Part shown: in pieces, positions 33,614-43,924 of the stretch | Numbering within the stretch: position 1 is the first letter of the stretch | Layout of the letters: each line of letters starts with the position of its first letter | DNA from: Panulirus ornatus | Taxonomy: Eukaryota > Arthropoda > Malacostraca > Decapoda > Palinuridae | Reading direction: 5' to 3' | DNA: 64,000 nt | Assembly: GCF_036320965.1 (NCBI RefSeq) | Contig: NC_092281.1 | Location: 13,908,719-13,972,718, forward strand | Translations under genes and position numbers: made by a program | Notes under the pieces: model-generated | The model's database searches: none | Told to the model about the DNA's origin: nothing | What the model saw: the letters and a program-made list of their open reading frames with translations, nothing else

Positions 33614-34915
33614 TGTTCATAAACAGCGACGTCCAGTATGAACCGCACGAAGGAAACAGGATCTCGAGGGTTACTGGCAACCGAGGCACAGGATGGGAAC
33701 CATGGAACGCACTCTGCATGTGGTCAGCGGACGACCAGACCACATAACCCGGGAAGTGGTGGTGGACACGGGAAGGATAAACAGACCGCCACAAACTACT
33801 GCTCGCCGACGCTGACAACACCTCATGGAGGACTGGATCCGCGTCAGACGGTAGCGCGCGTCGCACATGGTGTCACATGCAACCCGATGTAATTACTGAA
33901 TTTTGTGATATTCGATGATAAGAAGAGTTGTCCACTGGGGGTGTGAAGAACATCCTTTGTTACCTCTGTAATCCTTTGGCGCTCCCGGTCGCGCGGTAGC
34001 CACGGGCGGCGCGTTAAACTAGCGGGTAGCCGCTGTCAGCCGTTAATTGAAATTTGGGGAGGGTGGGCGGCGGCGGTGGCGACCTCCGTCCGTACTTTTT
34101 GTCCCCAGGGCGGGCAGGGTACTTTCATATCGCGCGAAAAATTTCACCCCCTCACCGTTTATGGTGGCTGACTGTCGCTGTGAGGCATCATCCTCCCTTA
34201 ACATTATTTCCCAACCAGTGGTAAAAGTCATCTTGTAATGTACAGATTCATTTAGTGTCCACCGACGACCATATGGTATTACTCTGGTACAACTACCGGT
34301 TGTTAAGGTAGTAGTGGTATGATGGCTCGGCCTCCGACCTGACCCTTGTGGGTCAAGCTAAATGGTAGGCCACTGTACCGTAAGGTCGTACTGTCGTGGT
34401 CAAGAGGTTAACTGCCTCGTACACTAGGGCCTTACGTCAGCAAGAAACTACCTGCACTTTAATAAATACTGGTAATATTCGGGTATCAGAACAGTGATAC
34501 ATCACCGCTGGCACCAACTGCAATATACTCGCGAAGGTTTCCTGCTGTGGACATTTACTTTACCGACCCTATAATATAGCGGCAGCTTCCAGTTGACCAC
34601 AAGTTTCCAGATGTCAAAAGAAGATTATTCTGCAACAACCAGTTTTTCCCTGAAGATGAGACCTGCTGATCTTCAGAGGACAAATACATTTTAAGCTTAC
34701 CTGGTGTTGTATCCCATACGGAGGAGGGGAAGGTGGTTTACTGCATCCAAATATACATCGACATCAATGTCATTCATTCTGTCTACAGCAGAATTCATCT
34801 TAAAGCTACAACCTCTTTAATGACACAAGACGAGAACTTACACCCGTTCAGGTCTAATACATAACATTTCAAACGTAGTTTGAATGCGAGCACAGAATAC
34901 TTAATATCTTCTTAC
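33614..34915. other. CpG-rich patch and intron 3' of the large minus-strand exon
   Basis: 33640-34150 is CpG-rich with several open frames on both strands. GGTCGTACTGTCGTGGTCAA at about 34383 is another copy of the dispersed motif. The rest is the intron that follows the large exon. Confidence 0.45.
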
Positions 34916-37900
34916 CTTCATCTTCCTGGAGGTCTGCTGCGTCACTCGCCATGCTGACTGGACCTTCAGCCACTAGCTCCGGGCTGGCCACTTCGATGCG
35001 TTCCGCCTCCTCGTTCTCGACTTCTACCGTTTTTTCCTTTCCTTCGGTTACTTCATGACTCATATATTTGGCCATGGCGCTGTGGACCAGGTTTATCTCA
35101 TTCTTTTCTCTCACCATCGCGTCTTCCTCTGTCTCAGTTCTACTATGTTCTACAGGTTCAATGGGCTCCGGAGGAGGAGGAGGAGGAGGAAGGTCATGAT
35201 TCTCCTTCACTGGAGACTCTTTAGATGCTGCAGGGGACTGAGGGCAGTTGTCGACTACCAGAGGCTCTGCAGCAACCACAGGGAAAGCCTCAGGTTTGTT
35301 ATTCACAGGAGGGAATGCCACCTGCGCTGGAGAAACTAGTTCATGGACAGCGACAGGAACCTCTGCTAGCACTTCCGGGACTTCGGGGAATACTGCGACC
35401 TCCTCTAGGTTATCGCCATCTACTTTAGTGGTGTCCTGGGAGGACATATCGTGTTCCATGATGTCTTTGGTCACTTCAATAGGCGGCGGCAAATATTGAA
35501 GTTGTGTTTCCGTGTTCTTCAGCGAGATGTCACAGTCAACGGTGATACTGTGACAGTTTTCACTCTTGGTGGTTGCTGCAGGGGCGTGTTCTGGCTCTAC
35601 CGGCTTCTTTTTACGGGAAACTTTCGGAGGATCTGCGACTGGTTCCACGGCAGCAGAAGCCCTTGCACTCGTCAGTGGACTATTCAACAACGTAATATTT
35701 TCAAGGGTACTCTTCTGGCTCTTGAAGAATCCCATTTCTGATTTCGGGAGTCCACTGAAGGATGAATCCGTGGTGTCCTGAATGAACGCCACTGGTTTAG
35801 CAACCGTCTCAGGCCTGGTGGGAGAGGGTTTCCTCTTGATGCGTGAGGGAGCAACAGGGATATTATCCTCCTTGCCCTGATCATGCATACTGAAGGTTTT
35901 GATCCAAGTGTCTTTCCTCTTGGCTTTCACAGTCATCTGCTTGATCACGGACCTTCGTTGTTCCTCCAAAGCTCGGACGGTATCGCCAAACTCCAGAAGC
36001 GAATGTTCTGGGAGGTTCATACTCTCCTTCTTCTTCTTGAACTCCATCTCGTAACTTTCCATAATGGCGGCGCCAAGATTCTTATGTGATGGGGACATGA
36101 CTTGTCGTCCGGCTATCGTCGACGCAGAGGCGCCATCGGAAGCTTCGTTGTAACACTCGACTAACTCGGAATCTTGGGAATAAGAGGGTTCTTCAAGGAT
36201 GGTTTCAGAGGCCGCCAAGAGAGTCGAGGTCGAGGTTTCTGGTCCCACAAAGTCTCCGGTACCTATGGAGTCTGCGGCGGTGCTGGTAAGGGATGAGGGC
36301 CCTGAGTAAGTGCTAATGACATTAGCGGAGTAAACGCCGTCCACGCCATCATTCGTTTGGAACTCCGTGGGCGGAGCGGTGATGGTGGCTGGGCTGAGGG
36401 GAGGTGTCATGATGGGGTCCCCGGTGAAAGGGTCGATATCTGCCTTGTTATTCTGGTTGTTGTTCTTCGAGTCCTTGCTCGGATGTTTCATCGCCCAGGA
36501 TCCGTCGTCGGAAATTTCGATCACCTGGTTCGTTCTGCTGCTCACGGTATCCAAGAATGAAAAACTTGGCTCCTCTTTCTTCGACGAAGTCACATCCAGG
36601 GAAACACTTTCACTACCTTCAGATTTCTTGAACTCATCTATGATACTTGGGAACAGGCTACAGATGGATTCCCGTCTATTTACTCGTTTGTGGCTGCTAG
36701 ACCGTCTGACGACGCCCGAGTGCTTGAGACTTTCGCTGCGTTTTAGGTTCTCCTTCCGTCTAATATCCGAAGGCTTGATGCTCTTTGGGACGCTGGGACA
36801 GGAGTCCTTCAGCGCGATGATCACTGAGTGTCTGATAGCCGGAGTGTCAAAATCTTGGATATCGTCCTCATCAATTTCAATTATTTTCGGCTTCTTTTCA
36901 GGCTCAGGGTCTTTGGTTGCTTTTCCCGCTTTCTGAAGTTTCCTTCAGTTTCTCCTCCAAAGAGGTTAGATTTGTGTTGACGGCCTCGACTTGCTCTGTT
37001 GCATCAATATCTTGTGTCTTAACCCCGTACTCTTGTTCTATGACCTCTTGCTCTTTTTGAAGCACAATTTTCCTCTCTTCTTCCTCTTCCCGAAACACTT
37101 CTTCTTCCAGCTGCTGCAGAGCGAGTTCAGGTGGTGGAGGAGGCAAGGGATTATCCTCAAGAAGGACCTCCTCTTCTCCAAGAGGGGGTGTGGGTGGCAG
37201 TGGCCAGTCTTCAACAGAGCCTACATCATACTCGCCCCCAGACGATCCCAAATCCGACGTCTCAGAGCCGTCGAGGATGAGCGTGTGTTCGCTAGGTTCT
37301 GTGGGTCTGGAAGACAAGAATGGGCTGGAGATGCTTTTCTCCGCCGACTTCTGGAGAGCCTCTTCCGAGTGTTCGTTGGAGGTGTTCGACCCTGGCGACG
37401 AGAGAGAAGAAATGGTGCTGAGTGGGGGTGTTGGGTTCCCTGTGTCGACGCTCAAGCTCACGAAGGGGTTCCACGCACGCTTCACAGGCTCGCTCTGCCT
37501 CGCCGCGAGTTGTGACAAGAAGTCTGGCTTTGGGGGTAAGTCCGGCCTGTGCCTCGGCAAAGTATCGTACAGATGCTCCTCTTTTTCTTGTTCTCCCGTC
37601 GCGTTCTCTACGTTCTCGTAGATGTGCTCGTCTTCTCTCCCAATGTGACCATTCTCATAGAGGTGTTCTAGGGCGAGGTCTTCCTCAGCGTAAGGGAACA
37701 GGCCAGAGGTACACTCACTGAGCGTTAGATACAAGGGGTTGTCAAGGGATGGCAGCTCCACCTCAAGCTCCGTCTGCTCTCCCTTGTCTTCTGTGGAGAT
37801 GACCTTGACTTTGGGCTCTGCTTCTACAGCCTCCTCCTTGCTTCTTGGCTTTATGTCGTTGGGATCAAGCTGGAACTTGACTGCGAGGAGCTTCTGGTCT

Positions 37901-38079
37901 TTAGGCCCCTCCTCCTTATAGCCGAGGTCTTTCACCTGTGAGATGTACTGGGAGACGGCGGAATCGAGCTCGCCTCTGAAGGCCGTGAGACTCAACGGGC
38001 CGTCTGCGACGTCGTCATGAAGAGGGACGCACGTGGCGACGTTAACCTCCGTCTCATCACCGCCAGCGCCAGACGTCTG
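34916..38079 (-). CDS. Very large exon of a disordered scaffold-like protein
   Basis: Acceptor TTTTTTTTCTTTCCTCAG ends at 38080; donor GATGAAG|GTAAGA lies at 34916/34915. About 1,054 codons, phase 0 in and 1 nt out. By exon residue: PTB-ligand NPLY (~114), SH2-type YENG (141) and YENV (154), YDTLP (171), PPKP (182), NPF (204), LPPPPPEL (312), a Glu-rich probable coiled coil (~320-385), then basic Ser-rich RRSSSHKR, DPF, and a second LPPPP near the end. EVH1-, SH3- and EH-ligand motifs suggest an actin or endocytic scaffold (inference). The frame shifts by 1 nt between 36945 and 36906, where both frames overlap. Family not recognised. Confidence 0.85.
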
Positions 38080-38095
38080 CTGAGGAAAGAAAAAA
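38075..38095 (-). promoter_or_regulatory. Tandem CAGCAG (NAGNAG) splice acceptor
   Basis: After a T-rich tract the minus strand reads CTTTCCTCAGCAGACG. Use of the first AG (38080) or the second (38077) would add or drop one in-frame glutamine. Confidence 0.7.
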
Positions 38096-40504
38096 AAATT
38101 TGAGTTAGTTCTGCGCTGCGTAAACAAAGTCATCTGGGGGACCAGTAATTACGGTTCCCGTACGAACAATGCTTGTTTTCACTTCACCATAAGTGTGTAT
38201 CTGGTAATGCAAACCAAAAGCAATACTGTGCACGCATAATGTAACATTATTAGGTATCTAATTCCAGCTCATGGGAGACAGTCAGTGATCACCACAAGCA
38301 CACGAGAGCCACAGGGTAAAGCCAATCACTCATGAATTTCACCGAATTAAGTGAAGCATACCACAACATGAATTAAGAATCTCCTTTCCCGCACAGCTCA
38401 TGGGACCATCCAGGACCATAAACATGTTAAGAGTCAAACTGTCGACCACTGAAAACCTTCAACTGCTGTAAGAGTATGAAAAAAAAAGAACAGTAATTTC
38501 TCAACAATGAAGACTTTCACTTGATAATCAGCCACGAGAAAACCTACAAGAGTGCGTCATAAAAAACAGTCATTACTGAGTTTCACAAAACCTAACCCCA
38601 CAACAGCCTCCATTACTGAGTCTGTTGCCGGTATTCTTCTGTCTAACTTCTGCAGTGTTGAGGACTGGGGGAGGGGTTCGGACACACAAGTATCAACCTG
38701 GACTTTTGTTAGTTTATACATAGGTGATGAGCTAATGCAAGTGACGCAGGATGATGGTAAGAAGGTGAGGCCAGGTGAGGTAAGGCGAGATGGGGTAGGC
38801 AGGCATGACAAAGGTCCCGTAGGAGTGGTGCGTCGCGCCTGGGGCTCATGGTGCAGCTACAGGAGAGGTGGCGCGCCAAGGTCCCAAGGTTGTGCAGTGG
38901 AGGGGAAGAGGATTTACAGATTTCCCTTTGATCTTCTACCGATGCATCAGACGGAAGGCAGTTGAGATTCCATGGTTCGTATAGTATGCGGCGGCTGACG
39001 GGTTTGTGCTGCAAGAGTAAAGGCGTTGACGATTTCGTACTGGGGAGGCGTCAGTATTAACGTAGAGTTGCTACCGACGATGAAGACACCCCACGAGCGC
39101 TCCACATAGGAAAAAGGAGCCTAGAGTCACATGGTAGACGTTTCCAAGCGCCAATGCACTAACATGACTACTAACACAAGTGGCTCCCGCAAGGGTATTT
39201 AAGAGTAAATAAAGTTGGCGTGGCCGCATTGTTCATTACGTTGGGCTCTGCTGGTTTATTGACCTCCTATAGCAAAAGTCAAAACTGTCGACCAGCAACG
39301 GGCACTCGAAGGTCATCTGAGGTCACATTAGGTTACCGTCAGTTGCTTAATGAAGTAATCACATTGGGCCAGGCGTCTAAAGCTGGTGGTGACTGATTTC
39401 GCCGTTGTCAAGAGAGCACACGAACCTGTGGTAGCTATGGGTAATTTCACCACACGTCTCTCATAAAACCCACCAACACGACAGCACCCTCACCAATGAA
39501 CCTCCCAGGACCAACCTGTTCCTACCACAATAATGCATAAGTTCCTCTTCTCTTCCACTACCACAAACAACCTCGGTAAGACCCAGTGGTCTGTTGCTCT
39601 TCGAGTCCGGTTGTAGTCAGTTGTAAACCATAACAGCTTCCATCACCACACCTCTCACGAGGCCGAACCGAACTTCTCACCAGAGCCTACCACCACACCA
39701 TCCAAGAGTGAGCACCTAACGAGAGCGTACCATCACAGCAGCTTCCATCGCGCAGTGTACCACAGTGCCACAACGAGACACTGCCATCGTCGCCAACGCT
39801 GTGTGTCGTCGTCGTGATCCCTTCCATCACATTCACACGTGACCAACCCTCTCCTTTCCCACTCGTCCCACCCTCCTCACTTTCTAACGTCTTCCGACAG
39901 TCAGCTGCGAGCCATATGTCACCGACAAGCCATTTATTTACCATGATAAACACATTACCGAAATATCCATCACGAGAGTCATCACGTCTTCGTTGATACG
40001 TGTGGCCTCCCTCCCGGTTTTCTACGAGCGGAAGAAAAGACACTGTGGCGTTTAGTACCGCTCTCAACCGGTCGTAGGATCACTAAGACCCCAACACAGT
40101 AATGGCAGATGTTGTCATAGGAGAATCATGACAGTTGCCTGCAGGCGATAACAGGTCTAACTGCGCCGGTCTCACAGCCTTGCGGAACGCTTATCACACA
40201 CAAGGGTACGAACCATGACACGTTCCATTACAGGCGCCGCGGGGCAAATCATAATAATCTTACACACAAAACGACTTTAGAATCACGGTAAAAGCAACTG
40301 TCCTGTGAGGGGGGAAAAAAGAAGTCTTTTCAATCCCATTTGTTACGGCAGTTGGCTACACGCACACGCTCCACCAACACCAAGAATACCTTAAGGTTGA
40401 TAATGTTGGTACTTGGCTCCTGTGCTGATCTTTAGGATAAAGCGAGAAACGACTTGTGGCAACTACATACGTGGATTGAGAAGAAGGTCGATCACAGGTG
40501 TCTT
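38080..40504. other. Upstream intron of the large exon; no firm gene
   Basis: Unique sequence. Near 38723 a 33-nt acceptor-donor pair (TTATACATAG ... GATG|GTAAGA) encodes DELMQVTQDD on the plus strand, which is too short to trust. The frame at 39687-40067 has no splice support. Confidence 0.45.
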
Positions 40505-40790
40505 AAGAGCTTTACAGGTGTTTGAGCGTTGAATGATGCTGATTACAGGTGCGAGTAGCATTAAATGATGTTTAATTACAGGTGTTTGAGCGTTGAATGA
40601 TGCTTGATTACAGGTGCGAGTAGCGTTAAATGATGTTTAATTACAGGTGTTTGGTTCATAACAGGATTTTTGGTTACAGGTGTATACGAATGATTCAGGT
40701 GCCTTTGAGCTTTACAAGAAGTTTAATTACAGATGCTTTAGAGCGGTCGAGGAGGCTAATCACAGGTGTCGGTGGCTGCTACAGGTGACT
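40505..40790 (+). repeat. Decayed repeat around TTTAATTACAGGTGT
   Basis: Two clear copies of about 66 bp (GTGTTTGAGCGTTGAATGAT at about 40517 and 40582), then shorter TTACAGGTG units. Each unit looks like a splice acceptor. Confidence 0.75.
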
Positions 40791-41272
40791 TGATATGGAC
40801 ATTTGGGATCTTAACGACAGACTGAACACGAGTACTGACAGGTGTCACTGCAGAGTCATCACACGCAGGTGTAGGACCACACTAGCAATGACGGGTGTTT
40901 CCTCGAGGTAGTGACAGGTGTCGACGACACAGCATCTGTCCGGGTGGGGTTGCTGAAGATGAACGAAGGTGATGGAAGTGTCATCAATTACGTCATGCAT
41001 AACAATGAACACTGTTCATTTCTGGAGCTTCATTGCCTTTTCCCCATGACCTCTTTTGACCCTGGCCACTCTTGTGACCCAAGCATATACAACTCTTGAT
41101 AATATTCCTATAACCAGGACAGTGAAGATAAAGGAGATAAAAAAAAAAAAGGGACACTCTGGAAAATCGAGGGAAAAATACGATGTGTTTCTCATGGGTG
41201 TTGCTGTGTCCGTCCTTCGTACGTATGTACGTACATGGCCGAATTATTAGCCAACCGCAGTTGTTTGAGAGA

Positions 41273-41326
<54 letters not shown>

Positions 41327-42271
41327 CCAGATACACACAAAGCTCTAGGCCATCTGCTACCCTGGCATGAGGGCGATAGCTGCAAGGTTCACTTAGACTA
41401 AAATAATCCCAGTTGGCTTACTCTCCCTCCCTCCCTCTCACTCCACCCTCCCCTCCCTTCACTCTCTTCCCCCTTCTCCCATCCGGATTTTTCCACTAGA
41501 ACTGATCAACACACAACTGTCAACGTTATCATAAAAAAAAAATAAACAGATTCTAAACATTCTGAGTTTCATCTCGATACACGAGCGTCTCTTGTTCGTA
41601 ACATTAAGATCCTCAAGTGAAGAGAGAGATGGGGAGCCGCTGCTTCTCTCAGCCCATCCTTTGGTCTAAGGTCGAGCGAATCACATGAAACAACCAGAAT
41701 CCCGTCATTACTGCAGCAGCGGAGGAGTGGCCAGCCTTCGTCGGCCGAACACGGCCTCCGGGAACCACCCAAGACCGACTGACCTGGTCTTACAGGCACG
41801 TGAGGTCTTCAGATTGCTGAGTGGAACACACACGCAACACATGCAACCATCTTATCAACAATTAAAAACAAACGATGATTGTACAACCACAAGCAAACAT
41901 TTACTCCACAGTGAACAATGACAGCAGGGAAGTGCTAGAGGATAGATAGATAAGTCAGGTTCCACAGGAACCTGTGTCCCGCTCAGGCATGTGTAGGTAC
42001 CGCCTTACATCTGTAACCCACTCGAACGTGTGTCGGCACCTGTGTCCCAACCAGGCCTGTATAGGCAACAGTAGATGGCAGGTGGGGCGGGCGACGCACG
42101 TGCTCGGGGGAGCTGGCAGCCACGTCCCCACAGATGCGAGCCATGCAACGCCCCGGCCCGGCCGTGCGGAGAAACCCGCCAGGTTGGTGGAGTCCGGAGG
42201 GGGTGGATGTGGATGTGGGTTGATGGGGGAGAGGGAGGGGTGGAGCCATTGTGGCCGGGAAGGGGCGGCAG
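40791..42271. other. No firm gene; (GT)n at 41275-41324
   Basis: A possible acceptor CATTACTGCAGCAG at about 41716 precedes SGGVASLRRPNTASGNHP on the plus strand, but no donor is convincing. 42060-42250 is GC-rich and open in several frames. Confidence 0.4.
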
Positions 42272-42345
42272 GTGCACATCTGGGACACGCAAACACAGCC
42301 ATCGCCGACCTACCGCCCCAAGTTGGACAGCTTCCTCATCAAGAT
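42272..42345 (+). CDS. Candidate exon, unknown protein
   Basis: Reads VHIWDTQTQPSPTYRPKLDS, then FLIK, and leaves at AAGAT|GTAAGG; read through, it would end at once as ...IKM stop. The reading is coding-like, but the acceptor (GGGGCGGCAG) lacks a pyrimidine tract, so the 5' border is uncertain. Confidence 0.33.
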
Positions 42346-42854
42346 GTAAGGGTACGCTGCTCCCCGCCCACTGGGAGACGACCGAGGATTAACTGTCACC
42401 ACTTGGAAAGTAAGACAGCCGTCGGAAACACGGCTGTCACCACTGGAAAAGGGAGGGAACGGTGGAAGACATGATCGTCACGGCTGACAAGGCAAGAAAA
42501 TTCTTCCCTCGCTTAAACGGACGGGAAGGATTCCCTCATCTCTGGTCCTTGGGCTCTCGTCCTCAGTATCAGCGGGTCCTCATGAGTCTCCGGAGGTCTG
42601 ACACATTGAACATTATACCCAGGAATGTTAACACATCTGGCCTTGAATATCATGATCAGGTTTTTACTGCTCCATGACCTCCCGATGAATACAATAAAGG
42701 CATTTTACATTCTCGTTTCAGGCTTCGTGCTGACTACCCGTTCATTATGCCCTTCATTCAGCTCATTCTTCCCTCAACCAAGTCATCGTTCTGGTGTTTA
42801 CATGAGTCGATCTGCCGTGGATATTTCCTTTCGTCTCCCATTGCTTTCCCCCCC

Positions 42855-42856
<2 letters not shown>
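42346..42856. other. No firm gene
   Basis: An ATG frame at 42462-42677 (MEDMIVTADKARKFFPRL) is coding-like but has no splice border and is of chance length. Confidence 0.35.

Positions 42857-42928
<72 letters not shown>
42857..42928. repeat. (TC)n microsatellite
   Basis: 36 TC units. Confidence 0.98.
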
Positions 42929-42929
<1 letters not shown>

Positions 42930-43070
42930 GGGAAGTATATACTCCAGGGATGAATGTACACATCCTGTGTCTTAACGACGTCAAATTCCCAGCAAGACAA
43001 GAATCTAATTTCCACCATAAAGTAAACTCAGGCTTCATCAGAATCTCAATAACTACATCATTTACTCTCA

Positions 43071-43072
<2 letters not shown>

Positions 43073-43131
<59 letters not shown>
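43073..43131. repeat. (TA)n microsatellite
   Basis: About 29 TA units, then a T run that begins the adjacent element. Confidence 0.97.
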
Positions 43132-43148
<17 letters not shown>

Positions 43149-43366
43149 CATACTATTCGCCATTTCCCGCGATAGCGAGGTAGCGTTAAGAACAGAGGAC
43201 TGGGCCTTTGAGGGAATATCCTCTCCTGGCCCCCTTCTCTGTTCCTTCTTTTGGAAAATAAAAAAAACGAGAGGGGAGGATTTCCAGCCCCCCGCTCCCT
43301 CCCCTTTTAGTCGCCTTCTACGACACGCAGGGAATACGTGGGAAGTATTCTTTCTCCCCTATCCCC

Positions 43367-43370
<4 letters not shown>
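43131..43370 (-). mobile_element. Full copy of short dispersed repeat B
   Basis: About 240 bp. In element orientation (minus) it begins CCCTGGGGATAGGGGAGAAA, passes CTGCGTGTCGTAGAAGGCGA, a poly-T stretch and CTTAACGCTACCTCGCTATC, and ends in A-rich sequence and (TA)n. It is nearly identical to 52706-52946 in opposite orientation. Non-coding and SINE-sized; I saw no clear A and B boxes, so its class is open. Confidence 0.8.

Positions 43371-43437
<67 letters not shown>
43369..43437. repeat. (TA)n microsatellite
   Basis: About 34 TA units between elements B and C. Confidence 0.97.
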
Positions 43438-43438
<1 letters not shown>

Positions 43439-43675
43439 CATGTGTGGCGAGGTGGCGATGGAAATGAATAAAGGCAGACAGTGTGAATTGTGTGCATGGG
43501 TATTTATGTATGTCTGTGTGTGTATATATATGTGTACAGTGAGATGTATAGGTATGTATATTTGCGTGTGTGGACGTGTATGTTATATACATTGTGTATG
43601 GGGGTGGGTTGGGCCATTTCTTTCGTCTGTTTCCTTGCGCTACCTCGCAAACGCGGGAGACAGCGACAAAGCAAA
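43437..43675 (+). mobile_element. Short dispersed repeat C
   Basis: Starts CATGTGTGGCGAGGTGGCGA, then a GTGTATATG-rich middle, and ends TTTCCTTGCGCTACCTCGCA + AACGCGGGAGACAGCGAC before AAT and TA arrays. A diverged copy lies at 11985-12134. Its end shares the CGCTACCTCGC...CGCGGGA core with element B. Confidence 0.72.
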
Positions 43676-43689
43676 ATAATAATAATAAT

Positions 43690-43763
<74 letters not shown>
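43674..43763. repeat. (AAT)n-(TA)n tail
   Basis: Six AAT units change into about 35 TA units directly after element C. Confidence 0.97.
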
Positions 43764-43765
<2 letters not shown>

Positions 43766-43826
43766 CAGCCAAAGTTCTCTTGATATCGATGAATATCTTC
43801 ATATAAACTTTCATTATCCTCGCCAG

Positions 43827-43924
43827 GGGTCTTGCTTGGTGTACTGCTGGTGTTGCTGGCGGTGTCAGAGGCGAGCACGTGCTCCTCAGTCCCCACCCAA
43901 CTGGTTGGTCAGGCAATTCTGTAA
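43827..43924 (+). CDS. Candidate signal-peptide exon
   Basis: Acceptor TTCATTATCCTCGCCAG ends at 43826. After 2 nt the frame reads VLLGVLLVLLAVSEASTCSS, a hydrophobic core with a good signal-peptidase site after SEA, then VPTQLVGQAIL and a stop at 43922-43924. GTTG|GTCAGG would be an in-frame donor giving the phase required by the exon at 50979. The initiator Met would lie in an upstream exon. Two other frames are partly open, so the call is tentative. Confidence 0.33.

Noticed and set aside
38723..38758. 33-nt microexon DELMQVTQDD on the plus strand
   Set aside because: Too short for the weak acceptor to be convincing, and it lies opposite the intron of the giant-exon gene.
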